A stretch of 64,000 nucleotides of DNA from Sodalis sp. dw_96 (lineage in GTDB: Bacteria > Pseudomonadota > Gammaproteobacteria > Enterobacterales > Enterobacteriaceae), in contig NZ_JAAVUT010000005.1 of the NCBI RefSeq assembly GCF_018449575.1, positions 62,001-126,000 on the forward strand. The letters are read 5' to 3'. A program made the translations under genes and the position numbers. How positions within the stretch are numbered: position 1 is the first letter of the stretch; the number at the start of each line of letters is the position of its first letter. Positions 45,564 through 54,352 of this stretch are shown in pieces. The notes under the pieces are model-generated. The model was given only the letters and a program-made list of their open reading frames with translations. It searched no databases and had not been told where the DNA came from.

Positions 45564-46766
45564 ATGAATATGACAGCCAGTGCTAACTCTGATGCGGTTT
45601 CTTATGCCAAGGTTTCACATATACGTACCGCCGCTGAAAGCGGGGACCGTATTGAATGGGTCAAGGTCTCGTTGGCGTTTTTGCCCCTGGCGACTCCCGT
45701 CAGCGATGCAAAGGTCCTTACCGGACGGCAAAAGCCCTTGACCGAGGTCGCGATTATTTTTGCCGAAATCCGGACGCGGGATGGCTTTGAGGGCATTGGC
45801 TTCAGTTATTCCAAACGGGCCGGAGGCCAGGGCATATACGCCCATGCCAAGGAAATCGCCGATAACTTGCTGGGTGAAGATCCCAACGACATCGATAAGA
45901 TTTATACAAAACTCTTATGGGCCGGGGCCTCGGTGGGCCGCAGCGGGATGGCGGTGCAGGCCATTTCACCGTTTGATATCGCCCTTTGGGATATGAAAGC
46001 CAAACGGGCCCGGCTGCCGCTGGCAAAGCTATTGGGCGCCCATCGGGACTCGGTTCAGTGCTATAACACCTCCGGCGGCTTTCTTCACACACCGCTGGAT
46101 CAGGTGATAAAGAATGTGGCCATCTCAAGGGAGAGCGGTATCGGCGGGATTAAAATAAAGGTCGGGCAGCCCGATACCGCTGAAGATCTGAAAAGGCTCA
46201 CCGCGGTGCGTAAAGAGCTGGGGGATGATTTTCCGTTGATGGTGGATGCCAATCAACAGTGGGATCGGGCAACCGCCATGCGTATCGGACGTAAAATGGA
46301 AGCATTTAACCTGGTGTGGATTGAAGAGCCGTTGGATGCCTACGATGTGGAAGGCCATGCCGCATTAACCACCGCCCTCGATACGCCTATTGCCACCGGG
46401 GAAATGCTCACCAGCTTTCGCGAGCACGAACAGCTAATCCTGGGCAATGCCAGTGATGTTGTTCAACCCGATGCCCCACGCGTAGGGGGCATCACGCCGT
46501 TCCTGAAAATCATGGACTTGGCCGCCAGGAACGGCCGAAAACTGGCACCGCATTTCGCCATGGAAATTCATCTGCATCTGGCGGCGGCGTATCCCATCGA
46601 GCCTTGGTTGGAACATTTCGAATGGCTGAACCCCCTGTTCAATGAGCAGCTTGAATTGCGCGACGGCCGCATGCTGATTTCCGACCGCCACGGTCTCGGA
46701 TTTACATTAAGCGAACAGGCCCTGGCCTGGACAGTGCAACAGGCCGAGTTCGGCAAACATCCATAA
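45564..46766 (+). CDS. L-talarate/galactarate dehydratase (enolase superfamily)
   Basis: The enzyme dehydrates L-talarate and galactarate to 5-keto-4-deoxy-glucarate. The 400-residue sequence is closely similar to the Salmonella TalrD/GalrD enzyme along its full length. Catalytic features are the KxK motif in GIGGIKIKVGQP, the metal ligands in LMVDANQQW, WIEEPLDAYD and IATGEMLTS, and the His general base in LAPHFAMEIHLHL. A start at 45570 is possible. No transporter or aldolase lies next to it, so the downstream pathway genes must be elsewhere. Confidence 0.93.
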   Translation: MNMTASANSDAVSYAKVSHIRTAAESGDRIEWVKVSLAFLPLATPVSDAKVLTGRQKPLTEVAIIFAEIRTRDGFEGIGFSYSKRAGGQGIYAHAKEIADNLLGEDPNDIDKIYTKLLWAGASVGRSGMAVQAISPFDIALWDMKAKRARLPLAKLLGAHRDSVQCYNTSGGFLHTPLDQVIKNVAISRESGIGGIKIKVGQPDTAEDLKRLTAVRKELGDDFPLMVDANQQWDRATAMRIGRKMEAFNLVWIEEPLDAYDVEGHAALTTALDTPIATGEMLTSFREHEQLILGNASDVVQPDAPRVGGITPFLKIMDLAARNGRKLAPHFAMEIHLHLAAAYPIEPWLEHFEWLNPLFNEQLELRDGRMLISDRHGLGFTLSEQALAWTVQQAEFGKHP

Positions 46767-46841
46767 CGGCCTGAGCGCGCCGGCTTTACTGACGGCGATA
46801 ATCACCCGCCCTGCGAGTAAAAATTAAATCTTGATGATGTT

Positions 46842-47261
46842 TCAGCCAGTTTCTTTGTTATCCGCCATCTGCAGCAGCAGACGCAACAGTACCTGCTGAT
46901 CCAGGGCGGACAGGCGTTTCAAAAACGCCTGATCCGCATCAAAGGCCAACGGCTGAGAAACATCAAGCATGGCTTGGCCTTCGTCCGTCAGCCAGATAAA
47001 ACGCCGGCGCTTATCGGCGGCATCGCGAACCCTGCGCAGCAATCCCCGTTTTTCTAAACGCGCCAGCAGCTCCGCCAGCGTCGCTTTGGTGCTGACGGCC
47101 GCCGCCATCAGCTGAACCTGCTCGATACCCGGATGCTCGGCAATCGCGCAGAGTACCGCATACTGGGGCTTGGTGAGATCCGGCAACAGCTGTTGCCAAT
47201 TAGAGGTATGTTGCTGAAAGATTCGGCGCATCAGATGGAAAGCTTGATGTTCAACTTTCAT
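46842..47261 (-). CDS. MarR-family regulator
   Basis: I chose ATG 47261 (MKVEHQAFHLMRRIFQQHTS), 139 residues. The winged helix-turn-helix contains VQLMAAAVSTKATLAELLAR and LRRVRDAADKRRRFIWLTDE. It is divergent from hydroxyarylate decarboxylase subunit C, and a 24-bp palindrome lies between the two. It probably represses that operon and is relieved by a phenolic acid, as known for related MarR proteins. Confidence 0.9.
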   Translation of the reverse strand: MKVEHQAFHLMRRIFQQHTSNWQQLLPDLTKPQYAVLCAIAEHPGIEQVQLMAAAVSTKATLAELLARLEKRGLLRRVRDAADKRRRFIWLTDEGQAMLDVSQPLAFDADQAFLKRLSALDQQVLLRLLLQMADNKETG

Positions 47262-47422
47262 GGTTCTTACTGTCCCACAGGTCATAAAGCATTGTGGCAA
47301 AGAATACATTAACTGAATCATTTTTATGAAATTGCTTTACAGGCTCTTGCCCTGGTTTACCCGTTCCCCTTCCAAAGCTGAAAAAATACCCTTGCAGACT
47401 GAAATAATTAGCGTTAATTTAC

Positions 47423-47446
47423 ATAATGTTCGTACACGAACATTAT
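47423..47446. promoter_or_regulatory. 24-bp perfect palindrome, probable MarR operator
   Basis: ATAATGTTCGT (47423-47433) and ACGAACATTAT (47436-47446) are perfect inverted repeats separated by AC. The site lies between the divergent MarR gene and decarboxylase subunit C, overlapping the likely promoter of the latter. The size fits a MarR dimer site. Confidence 0.85.
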
Positions 47447-47538
47447 TCCGAAAAATATAAAAGCACCCTTTCGGCGTGGTCTTAATGCTGTCGCCGGCCC
47501 CAGATTTTTACACAGCTATTCATTCCAGGAGAAAATTT

Positions 47539-48981
47539 ATGGTATTCGATGACTTACGAAGTTACCTGCACGGGCTGGAACAGCACGGGCAGTTATTGAA
47601 AATCAGCGAGCGCGTTGCCGCTGAGCCGGATCTAGCCGCCGCCGCCAATGCCGCCGGACGGATCGGCGAAGGCGCGCCGGCGCTGTGGTTCGATAACATC
47701 GACGGTTTTACCGACGCACGGGTGGTGCTCAACACTCTGGGATCGTGGCAAAACCACGCTATTGCCCTGGGCCTGCCGCCAAATACGCCGGTCAAACAGC
47801 AGATTGATGCGTTTATCAGCCGCTGGGAGACCTTCCCGGTCCCGCCTGAACGCCGGGAAAATCCGGCCTGGGCCGAAAATACCGTGGATGGAGAAGATAT
47901 CAACCTGTTCGATATTTTGCCGTTGTTCCGCCTGAATGATGGAGACGGCGGTTTTTATCTTGATAAAGGCTGCGTGATTTCACGGGACCCGCAGGATCCG
48001 AATAGTTTCGGCAAACAGAACGTCGGCATCTATCGCATGGAAGTCAAAGGCAAGCGTAAACTTGGGCTGCAACCGGTTCCCATGCATGACATCGCATTAC
48101 ATCTGCATAAAGCGGAAGAGCGCGGCGAGGACTTGCCCATTGCGATTTCGCTGGGCAATGATCCCATTATCACCTTGATGGGCGCTACACCGCTCAAATA
48201 CGATCAATCAGAATATGAAATGGCCGGTGCGCTTCGGGGTTTGTCCTATCCGATTTCTACCGCGCCGCTGACCGGTTTTGATGTTCCCTGGGGATCGGAA
48301 GTTATCCTGGAGGGCGTCATTGAAGGCCGCAAACGTGAGATTGAAGGGCCGTTCGGGGAATTCACCGGCCATTACTCCGGCGGGCGCAATATGGCGGTGG
48401 TGCGTATCGATAAAGTCTCCTATCGCGCCAAACCCATCTTTGAATCGCTTTATCTCGGCATGCCGTGGACAGAAATAGATTATCTTATCGGGCCGGCAAC
48501 CTGCGTTCCGCTTTATCAGCAGTTAAAAGCCGAATTTCCGGAAGTCCAGGCGGTGAATGCCATGTATACCCACGGCCTGCTCGCCATTATCTCCACCAAA
48601 AAACGCTACGGCGGCTTTGCCCGCGCCGTGGGCCTGCGTGCCATGACCACCCCCCATGGCTTGGGTTATGTGAAAATGGTCATCATGGTGGATGAGGACG
48701 TTGATCCCTTTAACCTGCCGCAGGTGATGTGGGCGCTCTCGGCAAAGGTGAATCCGGCCGGTGATTTGGTGCAGTTGCCGAATATGTCGGTGCTTGAACT
48801 GGATCCGGGCTCGTCCCCGGCGGGGATCACCGATAAATTGATTATCGATGCCACCACGCCGGTGGCCCCCGATACGCGCGGACATTATAGCCAGCCGGTG
48901 AAAGACCTGCCGGAAACAAAAGCCTGGGTAGATAAACTGACCCTACTGCTGGCCACCCGCTCATCAATGAATAAGGAATAA
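47539..48981 (+). CDS. Hydroxyarylic acid decarboxylase subunit C (UbiD family)
   Basis: This UbiD-type enzyme decarboxylates 4-hydroxybenzoate or related phenolic acids using prenylated FMN. ATG 47539 with AGGAGA upstream gives 480 residues (an upstream start at 47476 is less likely). Motifs include NFGKQNVGIYRMEVKGKRKL, GPFGEFTGHYSGGRN and LDPGSSPAGITDKLIIDATT. It is followed by subunit D after 2 bases. The usual subunit B (UbiX-like flavin prenyltransferase) is not adjacent. Confidence 0.92.
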   Translation: MVFDDLRSYLHGLEQHGQLLKISERVAAEPDLAAAANAAGRIGEGAPALWFDNIDGFTDARVVLNTLGSWQNHAIALGLPPNTPVKQQIDAFISRWETFPVPPERRENPAWAENTVDGEDINLFDILPLFRLNDGDGGFYLDKGCVISRDPQDPNSFGKQNVGIYRMEVKGKRKLGLQPVPMHDIALHLHKAEERGEDLPIAISLGNDPIITLMGATPLKYDQSEYEMAGALRGLSYPISTAPLTGFDVPWGSEVILEGVIEGRKREIEGPFGEFTGHYSGGRNMAVVRIDKVSYRAKPIFESLYLGMPWTEIDYLIGPATCVPLYQQLKAEFPEVQAVNAMYTHGLLAIISTKKRYGGFARAVGLRAMTTPHGLGYVKMVIMVDEDVDPFNLPQVMWALSAKVNPAGDLVQLPNMSVLELDPGSSPAGITDKLIIDATTPVAPDTRGHYSQPVKDLPETKAWVDKLTLLLATRSSMNKE

Positions 48982-48983
48982 CC

Positions 48984-49220
48984 ATGATTTGCCCACGTTG
49001 TGCCGATGAACATATTGAGTTAATGGCAAAATCGCCGGTTGCCGATGTCTGGACGGTTTATCAGTGCCAGCATTGTTTATATACCTGGCGCTCCACCGAA
49101 CCCCTGCGCCGAACCCATCGCGATCACTATCCTGTAGCCTTCCGCATGACGCAAAAAGATATCGATGAGGCGCCGGAAGTTCCCACCGTCCCGCCTTTAT
49201 TGGCAAAAGAGCCTCAATAA
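48984..49220 (+). CDS. Hydroxyarylic acid decarboxylase subunit D
   Basis: This 78-residue small subunit accompanies BCD-type non-oxidative decarboxylases. It begins MICPRCADEHIELMAKSPVA and has a CPRC plus CQHC pattern (VYQCQHCLYTWRSTEP), which suggests a zinc ribbon. It is translationally close to subunit C. Its precise role in the complex is not established. Confidence 0.92.
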   Translation: MICPRCADEHIELMAKSPVADVWTVYQCQHCLYTWRSTEPLRRTHRDHYPVAFRMTQKDIDEAPEVPTVPPLLAKEPQ

Positions 49221-49311
49221 TAGGGTACCCGCCCGGCAAGACAAGCCTCTCCTGCCGGGTAAAACCTCTCTTACCGCCCCGGCGCCCGCGGGCGACGGTA
49301 TTTCACCCCCA

Positions 49312-49572
49312 TCAGATACCCTGGCCGCCGGACACTTCAATCCGCTGGGCGTTAACCCAGCGGTTGTCCTCGGACAGCAGGCCGGCGATCATCGGCCCGA
49401 TATCGTCCGGCACGCCGGCACGTCCGAGGGCGGTAATATCCGCGAAGATTTTGTTTACTTCCGGGTTGTCGCGCACCGCGCCGCCGCCAAAGTCGGTCTC
49501 GATGGCACCCGGTGCCACCACGTTCACCCGGGAGTATGGCCGGATGTTCGGCTTATCTCCCGTTCGGCACAC
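49312..49572 (-). pseudogene. Short-chain dehydrogenase C-terminal remnant
   Basis: The minus-strand frame encodes SRVNVVAPGAIETDFGGGAV and continues RAGVPDDIGPMIAGLLSEDN to the SDR ending VSGGQGI. The N-terminal cofactor domain and catalytic Tyr-Lys are absent. The first residues (about 49545-49572) appear unrelated to SDR sequence. It is a decayed gene convergent with the decarboxylase operon. Confidence 0.8.
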
Positions 49573-49759
49573 GCAAGCGGTGAAGCGCTGGGCGGAAGGC
49601 GAATCTGCAGAGAGTAACCGCCAAGATGGGTTTGCGACTTTTGCCGGCTCTACGCCACATGATCCACTGATATCCCCGTTAATCTGACCCGCTCCGGATT
49701 TAAAGCGCCCTGGTCAACCATTCCTCGCCGTCGATATGCCTGGGTAGACAATCCTTCTG

Positions 49760-49818
49760 TTGACAATATAGATGTCAGTGATCATATAATTTAGTTTAGA
49801 TTACAACTGAAATCTAAA
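49760..49818 (+). promoter_or_regulatory. Promoter-like region with inverted repeat upstream of the SDR gene
   Basis: TTGACA (49760-49765) and TATAAT (49785-49790) are separated by 19 bases, longer than ideal. Just downstream an inverted repeat, TTTAGATT (49795-49802) and AAATCTAAA (49810-49818), covers the expected start of transcription. A repressor site is likely, but no regulator gene is adjacent. Confidence 0.55.
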
Positions 49819-49963
49819 AAGCCTATGTCGCTTATCTGGCTTGAACTGAATCTTTTGCCTATGACAAACCTGGAGCACTTAATGAATATCACATATCCCG
49901 CCGACGTTTCTTTAGCCTGAGTTCAGTCGAGCCGACGCATCTTCAGCCAACAAAGGAAAACCC

Positions 49964-50728
49964 ATGGAACTGTTAAAAAATAAAGTGGTATTTGTCACCG
50001 GCGGCACCTCGGGTATCGGTCGGGCGAGCGCCATCCTGTTTGCCCGCGAGGGGGCCAAGGTCGCCCTTACCGGCAGGCAGGAGCAGGCCGGACGCGAAGT
50101 GGTGGCGGAAATCGAAAACGCCGGCGGCAGCGCGCTGTTTATCCAGGTCGATCTGACCCACATCGACGCCATACCGGCGGTCATCGCCCGGGTGGTGGAA
50201 GTCTATGGCAGGCTGGACTGCGCATTCAACAATGCCGGCGTGTCCGGCGGCGGTCCCATTGAGACACTGAATGAAACCGTTTGGGATAATGTGGTGGATA
50301 CCAATCTCAAGGCCGCCTTTTTCTGCCTGCAGGCGGAAGTGGCGCAGATGAAACGCCAGGGCGACGGCGGCGCCATCGTGTTTAACGGGTCGGTGCTGGC
50401 GAAGATAGCCCAGCCGGGCACCTCCATATACAGCGCCAGCAAAGGCGGCATCGTATCGCTGGCACAGGCGGCGGCGGTGGAGTTCGGGCCGGTGGGCATT
50501 CGCGTCAATTCCATTAACCCTTCCATCACCCGTACGCCTATGACCCAATCACGGATCAGCACCGATGAACAGGGCCATGAATCTCACCCGTTCGGGGCTG
50601 GTATCCCGTTGGGGCGTCTGGCTGAACCGGAAGAGATGGCCGAGGCGGCGCTGTTTCTGCTGTCCGACCGATCCTCTTACGTTACCGGACAGGCACTGGT
50701 GGTAGACGGCGGCCAAAGCGCGGTTTAA
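49964..50728 (+). CDS. Short-chain dehydrogenase/reductase (intact)
   Basis: This is a classical SDR oxidoreductase of 254 residues. It has the NAD(P)-binding TGGTSGIGRASAILFAREGA near residue 12, the NNAG motif (CAFNNAGVSGGG), the active-site Tyr-Lys in SIYSASKGGIVSLAQAAAVE, and the C-terminal YVTGQALVVDGGQSA. A GGAAAA-type ribosome-binding site precedes ATG 49964. Substrate is unknown. Confidence 0.93.
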   Translation: MELLKNKVVFVTGGTSGIGRASAILFAREGAKVALTGRQEQAGREVVAEIENAGGSALFIQVDLTHIDAIPAVIARVVEVYGRLDCAFNNAGVSGGGPIETLNETVWDNVVDTNLKAAFFCLQAEVAQMKRQGDGGAIVFNGSVLAKIAQPGTSIYSASKGGIVSLAQAAAVEFGPVGIRVNSINPSITRTPMTQSRISTDEQGHESHPFGAGIPLGRLAEPEEMAEAALFLLSDRSSYVTGQALVVDGGQSAV

Positions 50729-50858
50729 CCGCCTACCGCAGCGGCAAAAACCAACCAAACCTCTGATGGCGCGGCAAATCCGCGTTCACCGAACGTGCAG
50801 CTAGGGTGTTTAAGGAAGACCGTGGCAAGGCCGGGTCGCAGCGGCCATGGCCGCCGGG

Positions 50859-53800
50859 TTATCGGAAATCGGCATAAGGCGTCAGCGGCTGCGGCGGGGA
50901 GTCAAGATCCCCCTGCCAGCCTGCCAGGGCATAGCGCAGATAGATAAATCCGTGGCTGGGGGTGTAATCCTTGGCCTGTTGGATATCGATGCCTGCCCCC
51001 AACGTCCAGTGTGAATCGAGACGCCGTTCCACCATGGCCAGTAAGGTATATCCGATGCCGGAGCTGGTGCCCCCCTGTTCAATGTCCGCCTTGTCGCTAT
51101 TATCATCGGGGATCAGTTCCTGCAGCGGATAGCGCAGCCCGTCGCGGGTTTTGGCCTGTGACCAGCCCACCGTCCCGCCAAGCTGCCATGACCAGTTGTC
51201 GCTGCGCTGGCGATAATTCACCGGCACCGACAGCGAGACATAGCGCTGGGGGCTGTAATATCCGCCCTGGCCCAGGGCGTAGTCGCTAAGGTCCTTTTGG
51301 TAATGCCACCACATGCTGTTAAGCCCCGCCGTCATCCGGCGGTCATCGTCATTGATGAACTTATGGTAATAACCCGCCATCAGCCGCACGCGCTGGTTAT
51401 CGGCGACATTTTCCCCGGTTAGCCGCTGCAGTCCGGCGTTACCCCACAGGCCGTCGGCTTCCCCCCGGTCATAACTGGCGGACAGGGTTACCCCGGTGGC
51501 GCGCACGCCGCCCCAGGTCATGCCGGAGACGGGATCGCGCGCGCCGCCGAACGCCAGCAGGGAAGTGGAAATGGGCCGGCGCGACGCGGTGGCGGTCCAG
51601 CCGATATTCCGCCAGTCGTTGCTATAGCTCAAGCCGCCCACCCAATCCACCACGTCGAATCCCAGCGGCGTGGTGCCCAAATCCCCCTGCCAACGGTCAT
51701 CTTGCCAGCCGGCGGCCAGACTGGTGCCGCTGGCGCTTTGCCCTCTATCGGTATGGCAACCGGTGCTGACTCCGGCGCAGGTGCCGAAGATATTATCGTA
51801 GGTCCCTTGACGGGTAGCGAAACTTCCCGCGTTCATCTCAATGGAGTCGGTGCGGAAAAAAGCCCGTCCGTCCCATGACGGCAGATCCACCTGCAGCATA
51901 GTGTCATGGGACGTCAAATCGGAAACGCCGCCGGTGCCGCTGGAAGAGGAGTAATCATGGGCAAGGGTGACGTTGACCTCTTGCTGCCGGGCGAGTGTCG
52001 CCGCGTCGCTGCGAATTCCCCGTTTGAGCCAGTCATCGTCCCGTTGGTAGCGGGTCAGCCGGGTGTAATCATCATTATCCGTCGGCAACGCGGCGGTTAT
52101 GCCGCTGTCCGCCATGGCCTGTCGATAGTCCTCCCGCGCGGCCCCGGGCTGGTTAAAGCGCTGTTCCAGCCGCGCGCTGTCGCGAAAGACCAAGGCATCG
52201 GCCTGTGAGGGTCCTTGCCGCCGCGCCGCGGGTTTTAGCCGGCTTAACAGCGCCAGGCCTTGACGGGGCTCTCCCACGTCGGTCCAGAGAACGGCGATTC
52301 TGCGCTGGGTATTGAAGCTGTCGTTTTGGCCGGCGGCGGGAGACGCCGTGACGGCAACCAGCCGTTGTCTCGCCTGCTCTTTTTGCCCCAGCCCCAGCAA
52401 TGCCTCGATTTCCCCGAGTTGCGCATCGCGATTGCCGGGTTCGGCGGTGCTGACCTGCCGGTAACCCGCCAGCGCGCCGGCGTAGTCCCGGCGCGCCAAA
52501 GCCCAGTCCGCCAGCATCAGCCGGCTGCCGTTGTCAACCGGGGGCGCCGACAGCCAGGCGATGGCCGCCGTTTCATCCCCCTGCGCCCGCAGGCGGGAAG
52601 CCCTGTCCTGCCTGGCCTGTAACCGCAACCGCGCCGCCAATTCCCCCATGCCCCGGCTCCATCTTGCCGAGGGCAGCGTATCCAGATGGGCCAGCGCCCG
52701 GTCCGGCCTGCCGCTGGAGGAAAGATACAGCGCGTAGGCATAGACCTGTTCCCCATCGTCCGGCCGGCGTGCGGCCAGTGCCGCAAAAACGGCGTCCGCT
52801 TCCGCCATCCGTCCGCCGTTCTGCAACGCTTTACCCAGACGGTAGGTCAGCCATACCCGGTCCGGCGCCAGCCGCTGCGCCCGACGGTAGTCATCCGCCG
52901 CCTGCGGCCACTGCTGCCGGGCCGCATGTTCATCCCCCCGCGCGCTCCACAGCTCAATCTGTAAATCGATGATATTGTCATGCATGGCGGCACGCTGGGC
53001 CGGAGGCAAACCGGTGAGAAAAGCCAGGGCTTTTTGCGGCGACCGGCGCTGATATATACCGTTCAGACCGCGTATCGCGCCGCCGTTGTCCGATTCAATG
53101 CGCAACGCCCGCAGAAAATAGCCTTCGGCGGCGGCATCATCGGAACGTGCCGTGGCCACCTGCCCCAATCCCACCCAGGCCTGACTGCGGCCGCTGTCGA
53201 TTTGCAGGGCCTGACGGTATTGCTGCTGAGCCAGGGGCAGGTTATGGGCTTTCAGCGCGCTGTCGGCCCTGTCCAGCAGCAGCCAGTAGCGGTTGCTGGC
53301 GATCAGGCTGCGCCACTTATCGCCGTGGAAACCGTTCTGGTCGTCCTTTTGCGCCTGCTCGAACAGCGCAATGGCCTGCTCCCGCTGCCCGTTGCGGGCA
53401 TAAGCCAGTCCCAGCGCCCCCAGGACCTCCGCATCGTCCGGGGCCAGCTGAAGGGCCTGTTTCAAGGGAGCTACCGCCCGGGCGCTTGCCCCACCCTCCA
53501 CCGCCGCCAGGCCTTTGACTCGTGCCTGATAACGGGGATCGGCCGCCAGGCTTTGCTGGCGGGCCAGCTCTTTCTCAGCCTCCCGCACCGGCGGTCCGTC
53601 GCCAAAAACCGCTATAAATTGCCGTAGCGCATCAATGCTCGCGTCCCCCACCGGCATGGCCTTGATATTTCGCATCCAGATGTCGGCCGCGTCGCCGCGA
53701 CCGGCCGGGGAATCAGCCAACTGCCGCAGCAAGGCGTATCCCTCGTCGTCGCGGTGCTGCGCAAACAGCAATTTTGCCAGCAGTATCCGAAGATCCGCAT

Positions 53801-54347
53801 TGCCGGGAAATTCCCCATCCAGTTGCTGCAGCCGGTCAATGGCCAGGGATTGTTGCCCAGGCAGACGGGCCGTCAGCCGCCAGTACTCCACCGCCAGATC
53901 CACCGTGGGGGGCCGGCCCTGAAACAGGGCGTCATACAGGGCTTTGGCCTCGGGTAAACGCCCCGCCGTGGCCAATAAGCGGGCCTGCTGCAATTGCTGC
54001 TGCACCGTCGGCGTGGTCAGACTGATGTTCAGCCGCGCCTGCCGGGTAATGGCCGAATCCGGCGCCAAACGCTGCAATTTATCCAGCTGCCGGCCGGCCA
54101 GGGCCAGGTTGCCCTGGCGCAGAGCCAGACGCAGCCCGGCGGCTATCACGTCGGGATTGTCCGGGTCCATCAGCTCCAGGCGGTAAAGAGACTGCCGCAC
54201 CAGAAGATCGTCATGGGCGGCTTCCCCGACCCGCACCTGTTTCAGCAGCCATTGCCGGGGCGACACGTCCGCCGAAGCCGGCGGCGGGCAGAGGGGCAGC
54301 ATCACCGCGGCCAGCATAACGCCGCGGAGGAGGGAAATGTTATGCAT
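50859..54347 (-). CDS. bcsC: BcsC, cellulose export outer-membrane protein
   Basis: BcsC carries cellulose through the periplasm and outer membrane. The 1162-residue protein has a signal peptide (residues 1-27). A long series of TPR repeats follows (for example EVLGALGLAYARNGQREQAI, QAWVGLGQVATARSDDAAAE), then a C-terminal beta-barrel from about residue 810 (VNVTLAHDYSSSSGTGGVSD to the end LTPYADFR). It is downstream of bcsB with 5 bases between them; the usual bcsZ is absent. Confidence 0.96.
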   Translation of the reverse strand: MHNISLLRGVMLAAVMLPLCPPPASADVSPRQWLLKQVRVGEAAHDDLLVRQSLYRLELMDPDNPDVIAAGLRLALRQGNLALAGRQLDKLQRLAPDSAITRQARLNISLTTPTVQQQLQQARLLATAGRLPEAKALYDALFQGRPPTVDLAVEYWRLTARLPGQQSLAIDRLQQLDGEFPGNADLRILLAKLLFAQHRDDEGYALLRQLADSPAGRGDAADIWMRNIKAMPVGDASIDALRQFIAVFGDGPPVREAEKELARQQSLAADPRYQARVKGLAAVEGGASARAVAPLKQALQLAPDDAEVLGALGLAYARNGQREQAIALFEQAQKDDQNGFHGDKWRSLIASNRYWLLLDRADSALKAHNLPLAQQQYRQALQIDSGRSQAWVGLGQVATARSDDAAAEGYFLRALRIESDNGGAIRGLNGIYQRRSPQKALAFLTGLPPAQRAAMHDNIIDLQIELWSARGDEHAARQQWPQAADDYRRAQRLAPDRVWLTYRLGKALQNGGRMAEADAVFAALAARRPDDGEQVYAYALYLSSSGRPDRALAHLDTLPSARWSRGMGELAARLRLQARQDRASRLRAQGDETAAIAWLSAPPVDNGSRLMLADWALARRDYAGALAGYRQVSTAEPGNRDAQLGEIEALLGLGQKEQARQRLVAVTASPAAGQNDSFNTQRRIAVLWTDVGEPRQGLALLSRLKPAARRQGPSQADALVFRDSARLEQRFNQPGAAREDYRQAMADSGITAALPTDNDDYTRLTRYQRDDDWLKRGIRSDAATLARQQEVNVTLAHDYSSSSGTGGVSDLTSHDTMLQVDLPSWDGRAFFRTDSIEMNAGSFATRQGTYDNIFGTCAGVSTGCHTDRGQSASGTSLAAGWQDDRWQGDLGTTPLGFDVVDWVGGLSYSNDWRNIGWTATASRRPISTSLLAFGGARDPVSGMTWGGVRATGVTLSASYDRGEADGLWGNAGLQRLTGENVADNQRVRLMAGYYHKFINDDDRRMTAGLNSMWWHYQKDLSDYALGQGGYYSPQRYVSLSVPVNYRQRSDNWSWQLGGTVGWSQAKTRDGLRYPLQELIPDDNSDKADIEQGGTSSGIGYTLLAMVERRLDSHWTLGAGIDIQQAKDYTPSHGFIYLRYALAGWQGDLDSPPQPLTPYADFR

Positions 54348-54352
54348 ACGCC

